Assembly (NCBI RefSeq): GCF_000179555.1
Contig: NZ_AECZ01000031.1
Location: 1-48,973 of the forward strand
Source: Solidesulfovibrio fructosivorans JJ]
Lineage (GTDB): Bacteria > Desulfobacterota > Desulfovibrionia > Desulfovibrionales > Desulfovibrionaceae
Direction: 5' to 3'
DNA length: 48,973 nt
Shown here: one piece after another, positions 7,135-14,579 of the stretch
How positions within the stretch are numbered: position 1 is the stretch's first letter
How the letters are laid out: the number at the start of each line of letters is the position of its first letter
Notes under the pieces: generated by a model
The model's database searches: none
Seen by the model: only the letters and a program-made list of their open reading frames with translations
What the model was told of the DNA's origin: nothing
Position numbers and translations under genes: made by a program

Positions 7135-7884
7135 TTAGGAAAGCGCGCGCTCGGCCAGGGCCGGCAAGGCGGTCTCCGCAGCGGCGAAGATCGAGACGTC
7201 GGCGAGCCCCGTTAGGGCGCTTTCCGTCAGATTGATTTCCACGACCGTTCCGCCCCTGGCCCTCACCTCCCTGGGCAGGAGATTGGCCGGGGCGACCTCC
7301 CCCGATGTTCCGGCCACGATAATCAAGTCAGCGGCCAAGGCCAATTGACCGCTTTTATCAAGGGCGTCAAGTGGTATGGCCTCACCAAAGAAAACGATGT
7401 CCGGCCGCACCACCGCGCCGCAGGCCTCACAACGCCAGGGGATGTCCGCCCGGGTCAGCGAAAGCGCCGCTTCCGGGGCGTGGGCCCGGCCGCAGCCCAT
7501 ACAGAAATAGCGCTCCATGCCGCCGTGGAATTCGATCACGTTTTTCGATCCGGCGGCCTGATGCAGCCCGTCAATATTTTGGGTCACGATGCCGGCAAGC
7601 CGCCCCGCCGCCTCCAGCCGGGCCAGGGCCGCATGGGCCGGATTGGGTTTTGCCGGGCCGATGACCGAAATGGCGTCGAGCAGAAACTCCCAGACTTGGC
7701 GCGGCGCGCGGTCCAGGGCCGTCGTCGTGGCCACGGCCATGGGATCGTAGCGGTCCCAGAGGCCGCCGGGGCTGCGGAAATCGGGAACGCCGCTGGCCAC
7801 CGAAATACCGGCGCCGGTCAGGGCGATGGCGGTCTTGGACCGGGCCAGAAGCCCGGCCGCCTTTTCCAACGAGGCCTCATCCAC
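7135..7884 (-). CDS. NAD-dependent protein deacylase (Sir2 family)
   Basis: Sirtuins remove acyl groups from lysine using NAD. The Rossmann motif A-L-T-G-A-G-I-S-V-A-S-G-V-P-D-F-R-S, the catalytic T-Q-N-I-D-G-L-H...F-H-G and four zinc cysteines (C-M-G-C, C-E-A-C) are all present. So are the late V-V-A-G-T-S and E-I-N motifs. The frame is open to an ATG at 7953. I prefer the GTG at 7884, because it has GGGAG seven bases upstream and gives the usual length of about 249 residues; the ATG has no visible site. Its position as apparent first gene of the tolQ-pal run is unusual. It lies divergent from a secreted-protein gene. Confidence 0.9.
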   Translation of the reverse strand: MDEASLEKAAGLLARSKTAIALTGAGISVASGVPDFRSPGGLWDRYDPMAVATTTALDRAPRQVWEFLLDAISVIGPAKPNPAHAALARLEAAGRLAGIVTQNIDGLHQAAGSKNVIEFHGGMERYFCMGCGRAHAPEAALSLTRADIPWRCEACGAVVRPDIVFFGEAIPLDALDKSGQLALAADLIIVAGTSGEVAPANLLPREVRARGGTVVEINLTESALTGLADVSIFAAAETALPALAERALS

Positions 7885-7984
7885 GGCATACTCCCTGCAT
7901 ACCTCTTGGCGGTATATTTTTTCGCAGGATCGCGTCATGCTGTCAAACGGCATAACGCTTTTTGCGATAAAGGAGGCTTACCCC

Positions 7985-8515
7985 ATGCACCCCCGCATCA
8001 AGACATTTCTTTTCTGCCTGGCGCTCGCCGTAGCAGCGCCGGTCTTTGCCGCCGAGCCCATCGTGCCGCTTTCTTCGGGCTCCGCGCCCAGGCAGCCCAT
8101 CAATCCCAATGAGCCGGGCAAGCCCATCTTCAAAAACCAGGTTCCCAGAGTGACCGCGCCCACCGCGCCCGTGCCCAAACCGCCCCGCGTGACGACGCCG
8201 ACGAAGCCCGTGCCCAAGGCTCCGGCCTTCAAACCGCGCCGCAAATACGTGCCGCAGCCCCCGAGCGTTGTCCGGCCCGGCGCGCCGGTGGTGGCCCCTC
8301 CGGGATCGGTCATCGTGCCCCCGGCCGCCGTCGTGCGGCAACCCGGACGGTCCGACCGGGCCAGGGCCGCCGACGTGGCCCGCTGCAACCGGGTGCAGGC
8401 CGATTGCTTCCAGCGCTGCAACCACGCCACCTTCGGCCAGGCGCGCAATCTGTGCTACAACCAGTGCAACGCCCGCTTCGTCACATGCACCAACCGGGCC
8501 AACGTCCGCCGTTAG
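7985..8515 (+). CDS. Secreted proline-rich protein with C-terminal cysteine motif
   Basis: The 176-residue protein starts with a clear signal peptide (ending V-F-A-A near residue 22), preceded by an AAGGAGG site. Residues 30-120 are rich in Pro, Val and Lys with repeated P-K-P-P-R-V-T and P-T-K-P-V-P-K units, suggesting an extended periplasmic spacer. The last 50 residues hold eight-residue-spaced cysteines: R-C-N-R-V-Q-A-D-C-F-Q-R-C-N, then L-C-Y-N-Q-C-N-A-R-F-V-T-C. They probably form disulfides in a small helical domain. I do not recognise the family. It is monocistronic, divergent from the sirtuin, and followed by repeat T2. Confidence 0.7.
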   Translation: MHPRIKTFLFCLALAVAAPVFAAEPIVPLSSGSAPRQPINPNEPGKPIFKNQVPRVTAPTAPVPKPPRVTTPTKPVPKAPAFKPRRKYVPQPPSVVRPGAPVVAPPGSVIVPPAAVVRQPGRSDRARAADVARCNRVQADCFQRCNHATFGQARNLCYNQCNARFVTCTNRANVRR

Positions 8516-8529
8516 GCGCGAGGGAGAAG

Positions 8530-8688
8530 CCGGGGGGAAACCTTGTCTTACGAAAGGTTCTCCCCCGGCCCCTTTCCAAATACTTTTAATAAAATTTAGC
8601 CGTTACGGAAAAATACATCCCCGTTAAAAGATTTAGGAAGGGGAGAGCGCGAGAGGGGAAACCCTTTTTAAAGGGTTTCCCCTCTCGC
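8530..8688. repeat. Two-hairpin terminator repeat, copy T2
   Basis: Hairpin 1 spans 8530-8568 (CCGGGGGGAAACC arm) and hairpin 2 spans 8649-8688 (GCGAGAGGGG arm), joined by an AT-rich linker. The layout and much of the sequence match T3 and T4, with more changes here. It sits between convergent genes. The stop codon of the minus-strand membrane gene lies inside hairpin 2. Confidence 0.85.
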
Positions 8689-9354
8689 ACTTTTCTTCCC
8701 CCTCTTCTCCACGTCCTCCCCGGGCAGCGTCGGCCGGGAGGCGGCGAAATCCGGGTCCCGGGCATCGAGCACGGCAAACAGCGCCCGCAGTTCCCCGTCG
8801 GCGCGCAGCATGCGCACATTGGCCCGGAAGTGACGGATCAGGTCCTCGCCCATGGCCCGCAGGCCCGCGCGCCTGTCGCGGCGGTACAGCCGCACGTCCT
8901 CGGCCGCCTCGCCGACCGGGTCGTAGGCCACGGCATAGCGATCCGGCGCGGCTTCGTAGAGCGCCACGGCGTCGAAGCGTTCCGGCAGCGCCACCGGCCG
9001 GGCCATGAGCACCCGCCGCCGCCGCACCGCGCCGCGACGCACCGTAAGCGTCCGCCGGCGGTAGCCTTCCCGCAGCAGCCAGACGTCGTAATAAAGGAGA
9101 AGCCGGTCGTAGAGCTTCTGGCGCATCGCATAGGCTGTCGCCAGGGCGATAACGGCCAGGGCGGCCGGAACGGTGATCCACAGGGGCAGGGCCGCGATCC
9201 GGGCAAGGACGTGCTCGGTCCAGCCGGCCAGCGCGACAGCCGCGTCGAGAAGCTTGCCCAGGGCCGCTTCCAGCAGTCCCAGACAAAAGTCCGCCGCCTT
9301 GCCCATATACCCCCACAGGGCGGCCTTCAGATGCTGCAGCAGGGCGTCATCCAT
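8668..9354 (-). CDS. Membrane protein, unknown function, with repeat-encoded C-terminus
   Basis: The 228-residue protein has one strong membrane helix (P-L-W-I-T-V-P-A-A-L-A-V-I-A-L-A-T-A-Y-A) near residues 55-75, possibly a weaker hydrophobic stretch before it, and an Arg-rich soluble remainder. Starts at GTG 9369 or ATG 9354 are possible; the ATG has GGTGAG at good spacing and is chosen. The final residues (S-A-R-G-E-T-L) are encoded by the arm of repeat T2, so the original C-terminus may have been replaced when the repeat arrived. The family is not recognised. It is divergent from the YitT-type gene. Confidence 0.6.
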   Translation of the reverse strand: MDDALLQHLKAALWGYMGKAADFCLGLLEAALGKLLDAAVALAGWTEHVLARIAALPLWITVPAALAVIALATAYAMRQKLYDRLLLYYDVWLLREGYRRRTLTVRRGAVRRRRVLMARPVALPERFDAVALYEAAPDRYAVAYDPVGEAAEDVRLYRRDRRAGLRAMGEDLIRHFRANVRMLRADGELRALFAVLDARDPDFAASRPTLPGEDVEKRGKKSARGETL

Positions 9355-9494
9355 ACGCTTGCTCACCACACGCCATGTTAAAAAATCCCGTATGTCCGGC
9401 CGGTTGCCGACAACACCATGCCAGGGCTACACCCGCTCCATCGCGGTGGCAACAATCCCCTTGCCCGGGCAAGCCGGCAAGGCTACAGGGGGGC

Positions 9495-10346
9495 ATGCCC
9501 AAAAACATCCGCGCCGTATTCTGGAACCTCGGCCTGCTCACTTTCGGGGGCCTGATCTTCAGCCTTGGCGTCAACGAATTCGCCGTGGGCAAAGGACTTA
9601 TGTCCGGCGGCATCTCCGGTTTGGCCCTGCTCCTTTACTACCTGACCGGCGTCTTGGGTCCGGGTCCGCTCTACTTCCTGCTCAACATGCCGCTGCTACT
9701 GCTCGGCTGGCACAGCCTGTCGCGCCGCTTCTTCCTGTACACCTGTTTCGGCATGGGCATCGTCAGCCTCTTCATGCAGATCCTGCCCGAACGCGTTCTC
9801 ATCGCCGACCCGCTTTTGGCCGCCATTTTCGGCGGCGCGGTCCTCGGCGCGGGCTCGGGCATCATGCTGCGCTCGCTGGGCTCCGCCGGCGGCACGGACA
9901 TCCTGGCCATCTGGCTCAACCAGAAATACAATCTGCGCATCGGCCAGTTCAATTTCTTTTTCAATCTGGCCGTGTTCGCCGCCGGCTTCGCCTTCTACGA
10001 ACCGACCCTGGTGCTTTATTCCATCATCCTCTCCTACACCACTTCCCAGGTCATGGAATATTTCCTGTCCCTTTTCAACCAACGCAAGATGGTGTTCATC
10101 ATCTCCGACCAGACCGAGACCATCACCCGCGACATCACGCAGCGCCTTCGCTGCGGGGCGACCTTTTTGCACGGCACCGGCGCCTATACCGGCCGGGACA
10201 AGCGGGTGATCCTCACCATCACCAACAACGTGCAGATGAAACGCCTGGAGGAACTCGTCTTCAAACACGACCCCCACGCCTTCTTTGTGGTGGAAAATAC
10301 CTTCAACGTCCTCGGCGGCGGCTTCGCCCAACGCAAGATTTATTGA
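9495..10346 (+). CDS. YitT family membrane protein (DUF161/DUF2179)
   Basis: The 283-residue protein has five to six membrane helices in the first 200 residues, with the family signatures G-L-M-S-G-G-I-S-G-L-A and L-G-S-A-G-G-T-D-I-L-A. A cytoplasmic DUF2179 domain of about 80 residues follows, containing R-G-A-T-F-L-H-G-T-G-A-Y-T-G-like and V-I-L-T-I-T-N-N motifs. The biochemical role of YitT proteins is not settled. The ATG at 9495 follows AGGGGGG; the frame is open from 9375 but lacks a family match there. Its stop overlaps the stop of the convergent LysR gene by seven bases. Confidence 0.9.
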   Translation: MPKNIRAVFWNLGLLTFGGLIFSLGVNEFAVGKGLMSGGISGLALLLYYLTGVLGPGPLYFLLNMPLLLLGWHSLSRRFFLYTCFGMGIVSLFMQILPERVLIADPLLAAIFGGAVLGAGSGIMLRSLGSAGGTDILAIWLNQKYNLRIGQFNFFFNLAVFAAGFAFYEPTLVLYSIILSYTTSQVMEYFLSLFNQRKMVFIISDQTETITRDITQRLRCGATFLHGTGAYTGRDKRVILTITNNVQMKRLEELVFKHDPHAFFVVENTFNVLGGGFAQRKIY

Positions 10347-11233
10347 GCGCCCGAGGCACAGGCCCGGGCAAGATCGACAAGGCGCGCGGCGGCCGCATCC
10401 CCCCGCCCCCGGGGCACGGCCGCCGCCAGCGACACCTCCGGCAGCCCCGGCTCGAGCGCCCGGAAAACCACGCCGCGCCGCCGCCATACCTTCACCGAGG
10501 CCGGCAAAAGCGCCATACCGATCCCGGCCGCGACCAGCGACAGCATGGTGAACTTCGACGCCGCCTCCTGAACCACGACCGGCCTGCCGCCCGCCGCGTC
10601 GAGCGCCGTCTCGATGGCCGCCACAAGCGCCGACGCCTGCCCGCGCCTGGGCAAAATCATGGCTTCCCCGCCAAGATCGGCCAGCGCGATCCGCTTCTTC
10701 CCGGCCAGGACATGCCCGGCCGGCACCGCCAGCAGATACGGCTCCCGGAAAAGGACGGCCACCTCCACCCCCGGCGGCTCCGGCCCGCCCTGGCGCACAA
10801 ACCCCACGTCCAGCCGCCCGGCGGCCAGGGCCTCGCCCTGCTCCCGGCTGCCCATTTCCCTAAGCACCAGTTCCACATCCGGGGCATTTCGCCGAAATAT
10901 GGCCAGAGTCGCGGATAAAAACGCGTCCATGGCCGGATTGACGAACCCCAGCCGAAGCCGTCCGCAAAGCCCGGCCGCCACCCGCCGGGGCACCGTCGCC
11001 GCCTCCCCGGCCAAAGCCAAAAGCGCCCGCGCCTCACGCCAAAACGCCTCCCCGGCCGGAGTCAGCGCCACCATGCGGCTGGTGCGCGCGAAAAGCGCCG
11101 CCCCCAGCTCCTCCTCGAGCGCCCGTATCCGCTGACTCAGCGGCGGCTGCGCCATGCCCAGCCGCGCCGCCGCCCGACCGAAATGCAGCTCCTCGGCCAC
11201 GGCCACGAAACACTGACAATCCCGCAATTCCAT
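10340..11233 (-). CDS. LysR family transcriptional regulator
   Basis: The 297-residue protein has the N-terminal winged helix (M-E-L-R-D-C-Q-C-F-V-A-V-A-E-E-L-H-F-G-R-A-A, then L-S-Q-R-I-R-A-L-E-E-E-L-G) and the periplasmic-binding-like effector domain from about residue 90. LysR regulators usually control a divergent gene and themselves from one shared region. Here the divergent gene encodes the carboxymuconolactone-decarboxylase protein, with 98 bases between the starts and a perfect palindrome in the gap. The ATG at 11233 starts exactly at the family N-terminus; the open frame goes on to 11257 only. Confidence 0.93.
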   Translation of the reverse strand: MELRDCQCFVAVAEELHFGRAAARLGMAQPPLSQRIRALEEELGAALFARTSRMVALTPAGEAFWREARALLALAGEAATVPRRVAAGLCGRLRLGFVNPAMDAFLSATLAIFRRNAPDVELVLREMGSREQGEALAAGRLDVGFVRQGGPEPPGVEVAVLFREPYLLAVPAGHVLAGKKRIALADLGGEAMILPRRGQASALVAAIETALDAAGGRPVVVQEAASKFTMLSLVAAGIGMALLPASVKVWRRRGVVFRALEPGLPEVSLAAAVPRGRGDAAAARLVDLARACASGAQ

Positions 11234-11262
11234 GGATCGATACTTTCCACATATCAATCAGA

Positions 11263-11283
11263 ATGTGAAATTATATTTCACAT
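11263..11283. promoter_or_regulatory. Palindromic operator, probably for the LysR regulator
   Basis: ATGTGAAAT at 11263-11271 and its perfect complement ATTTCACAT at 11275-11283 are separated by three bases. A third half-site (TTTCCACAT) lies just to the left at 11244-11252, and cacatatcaatc occurs twice, at 11249 and 11279. The AT-rich stretch stands out against the GC-rich surroundings. It fits the T-N11-A type of LysR site between divergent genes; assignment to this LysR is inference. Confidence 0.75.
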
Positions 11284-11331
11284 ATCAATCCAGCCCGCCT
11301 ACCCTGCCCGAAACAGCCCAGGGAGGCGACC

Positions 11332-12195
11332 ATGATCCGATCACCCGTAACCGGCATCCGGGCCGCCCTGGCCCTTTTGCTCACCCTCACAACCACAACC
11401 CTTTGCGGAGGCGCGCCCATGGAAAACGAACGCTACGCACGCGGCTGGAAGGCGCTTGTCGCCCTGGCCCCCCAAAAAGCCCAGGCCGTCCAGGACGGAC
11501 TGGCCGACATCGCCCCGGACATGGCCCGGTTCGTCGTGGAATTCGGCTACGGCGACGTCTTCACCCGGCCCGGGCTCGATCCGGCCTCGCGCCAGACCGC
11601 CACCATCGCCGCCCTGGCCGCCCTCGGCAACGCCGCGCCCCAGCTGCGCTTCCACATCGAAGCCGGCCTGGCCATCGGGCTAACCCCCCAAGCCGTCGTG
11701 GACATCATCTATGTCACCACCGTCTTCGCCGGCTTCCCCGCCGGGCTCAACGCCCTGGCCGCCGCCCGCGAGGTCTTCGCCGCCCAAGGCGTCGCCCCCA
11801 CGCCCCCGACCGCGCCCGAAAACCCCGACCGGCGCGAACGCGGCCTCGCCGCCCTGGCCGTCACCAGCCAGTCCGCCGGACAACGCGTCGTCGATTCCCT
11901 GGCCGATATCGCGCCCGACATGGCCGGCTTCATCCTCGACTTCTCCTACGGCGACGTCATCTCCCGCGCCGTCCTCACCCCGGCCCAAAAAGAAATCGCC
12001 ATGATCGCCGCCGCCACCGCCAGGGGCACCATGGCCCCGCAACTCAAAGTGCATATCAAGGCCGCCCGCAGCGTCGGCGTCAGCCGTGAACAAATCACCG
12101 AGGTCCTCATCCAGATGGCCGTCTACGCCGGCTTCCCCGCCGCCCTCAACGGCCTGGCCGTAGCCAGGGAGGCGTTCGCGGAGGAGGAAGAATGA
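11332..12195 (+). CDS. Double carboxymuconolactone-decarboxylase-domain protein
   Basis: The 287-residue product holds two tandem AhpD-like/CMD domains (about residues 45-150 and 170-280). Each has L-A-D-I-A-P-D-M-A, F-G-Y-G-D-V or F-S-Y-G-D-V, and A-x-F-P-A-x-L-N. Neither has the C-x-x-C redox pair of AhpD, so peroxidase activity is unlikely; a cofactor-independent decarboxylase or related role is possible. The start at 11332 (GGGAGG site) gives a hydrophobic leader with a cysteine; a second ATG at 11419 also has a GGAGG site and would give a cytoplasmic form of 258 residues. It is divergent from the LysR gene, its probable regulator. Confidence 0.85.
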   Translation: MIRSPVTGIRAALALLLTLTTTTLCGGAPMENERYARGWKALVALAPQKAQAVQDGLADIAPDMARFVVEFGYGDVFTRPGLDPASRQTATIAALAALGNAAPQLRFHIEAGLAIGLTPQAVVDIIYVTTVFAGFPAGLNALAAAREVFAAQGVAPTPPTAPENPDRRERGLAALAVTSQSAGQRVVDSLADIAPDMAGFILDFSYGDVISRAVLTPAQKEIAMIAAATARGTMAPQLKVHIKAARSVGVSREQITEVLIQMAVYAGFPAALNGLAVAREAFAEEEE

Positions 12196-12244
12196 AGAAG
12201 GAAGAGGAGACCTTCCCTGAGCTTGTTGATAAACCCAAAGGAAT

Positions 12245-12365
12245 CAGGCTGCTGAAAAGGTTCGAGTGCAAGGCGCAAAAAAACTCCAAGGCCGACGCGT
12301 AGATAACTACGCGAGGGTTTGGAGTTTTTGAAGCAACGCAGCAATCGGGCCTTTTCAGCAGCCTG
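12245..12365. mobile_element. MITE-like palindromic element, 121 bp
   Basis: Perfect 16-base terminal inverted repeats (CAGGCTGCTGAAAAGG and its complement) bound an interior that is itself an inverted repeat: AAAAAACTCCAA pairs with TTGGAGTTTTT, and GCGTAG pairs with CTACGC. There is no reading frame. Elements of this kind are common in delta-proteobacterial genomes as I recall them, but I did not search. No clear target-site duplication is visible. It follows the stop of the double CMD gene by 50 bases and abuts the inverted repeat mosaic. Confidence 0.75.
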
Positions 12366-12366
12366 A

Positions 12367-12526
12367 GGGGAGGCGCTGCCTCCCCTGGCCCCCACCGCCG
12401 GGGGACTTGATGTCCCCCGGCCCCCCCTTTTACCGGGTTTGGATGGTGGGTGGAGGAGCGGTAGGCGGGGGATCTTGTCGCCGCGATCGGCCCGGCGGCA
12501 ACCACGCCAGCGGCGAAGCGCCGCAT
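12367..12526. repeat. Composite intergenic repeat, block B left part (inverted)
   Basis: The segment holds the inverse of the right half of block A. First comes ggggacttgatgtcccccgg with accgggtttggatgg, then a degenerate, shorter copy of the 2041-2136 segment (gccagcggcgaagcgccgc). With the MITE-like element it fills the 441-base gap 12196-12636, which has no other gene except a possible extended start of the next gene. Confidence 0.8.
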
Positions 12527-12636
12527 TTTAAGAGTTCAAAGAGACGGACCTGGCGCGAAAATCAAGAAAATTTTGGATGGGGATAGTCGTACTACTGTTC
12601 GTAAGCGCCACCGCAAACGCGTCACAGGAGCATTCC

Positions 12637-13257
12637 ATGGGAAACGACACATTGGAACATTGCGCTCTGGCCCTTGTCGAGTATCAGGGCGAGTGGCTCG
12701 ATGCGGACGGCAAGCTCAACAAACTGATGCAGGATCGCACGCTGTTTACGGATTCCGTCGAACAGTCCGAACGCGCCCTTGAAGCGGCGCGCCGGGCGGG
12801 CATGCACATCGTCCACGTCGGCCTGCGTTTTTCACCCGGCTATCCCGAGCTGGGCAAAGCCCGGTCCGGGTTGCGGGCCGCCATTCCCAGGGCGGGAACG
12901 TTTCGGAAGGGAACGCCCGGCAGCGCCTTCGTGGAGCCGTTCGTGCCGCGAACCGGCGAGTGGGTGGTGGAAGGACGCACCGGAGCGAGCGGTTTTGCCG
13001 GGTCCAACCTGGAAAGCATGTTGCGCAACAACGGCGTGGAAACGATCTATCTGATGGGCTACGCCAGCCATGTCTGCGTCGAATCGACGCTCCGCGACGC
13101 CCATGACCGGGGTTACGACGTCGTTGTGCTGACCGACGCCACGGCGGCCTTCAACCGGGACCAGCAGCGCCACTTCGAAGAAGCCGTCGTGCATCATTTC
13201 GGTCGCGGCATAAAAACGTCCACCTTCGTACAATGGCTGCAAACCGTCGGGCATTGA
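12637..13257 (+). CDS. Isochorismatase-fold cysteine hydrolase
   Basis: The 206-residue core has the family layout: an opening strand A-L-A-L-V-E-Y-Q-G-E-W, V-E-G-R-T-G-A-S-G-F in the middle, and the nucleophile motif G-Y-A-S-H-V-C-V-E-S-T-L-R-D-A-H. It then reads V-V-L-T-D-A-T-A-A-F. The usual catalytic Asp is Glu and the usual Lys position is Arg, while Cys is kept, so substrate or activity may differ. ATG 12637 has AGGAG at good spacing. The frame stays open upstream (ATG 12577, CTG 12550) and encodes something like a complete signal peptide (R-K-S-R-K-F-W, hydrophobic stretch, A-N-A-S), so an exported form is possible. Repeat segments flank it on both sides. Confidence 0.85.
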   Translation: MGNDTLEHCALALVEYQGEWLDADGKLNKLMQDRTLFTDSVEQSERALEAARRAGMHIVHVGLRFSPGYPELGKARSGLRAAIPRAGTFRKGTPGSAFVEPFVPRTGEWVVEGRTGASGFAGSNLESMLRNNGVETIYLMGYASHVCVESTLRDAHDRGYDVVVLTDATAAFNRDQQRHFEEAVVHHFGRGIKTSTFVQWLQTVGH

Positions 13258-13280
13258 TACTCCCATACCCATAAAATCTT

Positions 13281-13530
13281 CGTTCGCCCCAAAGGGGCGA
13301 CGGCGTGGTGAAGGCGGAATTTGCCCGGGACGAGCTTGTCGCGAAGCGACATGCACCGTCCCGACAAATTCCGCCGCCATCTTCCACTCTCCGCCCTTCC
13401 GCCAACCAACCAAACCTCCCGCCTGGCCAAAGCACACCAGAAGGGGGGTCCGGGGGCCCGTGGCCTCCCGGCGAAGTGCAGAGGCGGAGCCTCAGCCGGG
13501 GGTACGGGGGCAGAGCCCCCGCCTCTTCCG
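13281..13530. repeat. Composite intergenic repeat, block B right part (inverted)
   Basis: The inverse of the left half of block A. Bases 13287-13385 match 1914-2016 closely (tcgcgaagcgacatgcaccg), and 13440-13530 match 1790-1870 more loosely (gcagaggcggagcctc). The gap 13258-13544 between the convergent hydrolase and DUF1786 genes holds nothing else that I can see. Confidence 0.8.
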
Positions 13531-13544
13531 CCTCCGCGTCGCCG

Positions 13545-14579
13545 TTACCGACGACGGCGCAGCCAGTCCACCAAGCCGAAGCAGGCGGTGAGCATCATGT
13601 CGGCGCCGGGGCTGGGAAAGGTGACATCAAAGCCTTTGAGCAGCGCGCGTTTGGGGCCGATGACGCAGGTATGGGGGAAGATGCCGGCGGTTTCGGGGAA
13701 GGCCAGGGTGAGGCTGCCGTGGCCGCCTTTGTCGAAGACTTCGGCGTTGGTGAGGTCGCCGCGCCGGAAGCGTTCGAGGTCGCTCCAGACGTCGTCGGCG
13801 GGCAGCATGCCGGTGTGGTGTTCGTAGACGCCGTAGATGCGCTGGCGATGGACCAGGGCGGCGACGGTATGGCTGTTGCCGACGTTGACGAGCATGACGC
13901 CGGTCTCGGCGGAGAGGGCTTTGACGGCCGGGTCGGTGAGCATGCCGAGCACGGCGGCGGCGGCGGTATCGGCCACGGGCCCGCCGCCGATGGCGGTCTG
14001 GAGGGTGGCCAAGCGGGTGAGTTCCGGGGGCGGCGTTTCGTAGACCAGGGCTTCGGGGTGTCCGTCGGCCTCGCGCAGAAAGCGTTCCCAGAGTTTGAAG
14101 CGGCCTTCGCGGCTGCTTTTGCCGGGGTGCAGGCCGTGGTCCTGGGCACAGGCCATGACAAGTTCCGGTTCGGGCAGTCCGGCGGCGGACAGGAAACAGG
14201 ACCAGAAACCGGGGTCGTAATCGGACAGCGGCAGGGGCACGTAGCCGTCGGGGCGGTGTTCGGTAATGGTAACGCCCATGGTGTCTTCGAGGCGTTTGGG
14301 ATCGTCGGTCAGGGCCCAGACGGCGTCCGGGTGGGCGGCGAGAGGCAGGCCGGCCTTTCTATGGGCGCGAAACGCCTTGAAGAAGCCGCCACCCATATTC
14401 CGGCCGCACAAGTAGACGGGCTTGGCGGCGGCGGTCAACGCGGCAAGTCTTGCCGCGACGCGGCGGGCCGGCGAAGGCAGCACGAATTTGGGGCAATTTT
14501 CCGGTTCCAGATCGGGCAGGTGGTAGTAGACGTCCTGGGTACCGGAACCGATATCCAGGCACAGCGTGCGTTCGGCCAT
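13545..14579 (-). CDS. DUF1786 family protein
   Basis: The 344-residue protein begins with an actin/ASKHA-like phosphate loop (L-C-L-D-I-G-S-G-T-Q-D-V), and later has G-V-M-L-V-N-V-G-N-S-H-T-V-A-A and M-L-P-A-D-D-V. These are characteristic of DUF1786, sometimes labelled pyruvate formate-lyase activating enzyme-like without proof. A nucleotide-binding fold is likely; the function is unknown. The frame opens at 14630, but ATG 14579 follows AAGGAGG and begins where the phosphate-loop strand should. It ends 15 bases from repeat block B. Confidence 0.85.
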   Translation of the reverse strand: MAERTLCLDIGSGTQDVYYHLPDLEPENCPKFVLPSPARRVAARLAALTAAAKPVYLCGRNMGGGFFKAFRAHRKAGLPLAAHPDAVWALTDDPKRLEDTMGVTITEHRPDGYVPLPLSDYDPGFWSCFLSAAGLPEPELVMACAQDHGLHPGKSSREGRFKLWERFLREADGHPEALVYETPPPELTRLATLQTAIGGGPVADTAAAAVLGMLTDPAVKALSAETGVMLVNVGNSHTVAALVHRQRIYGVYEHHTGMLPADDVWSDLERFRRGDLTNAEVFDKGGHGSLTLAFPETAGIFPHTCVIGPKRALLKGFDVTFPSPGADMMLTACFGLVDWLRRRR

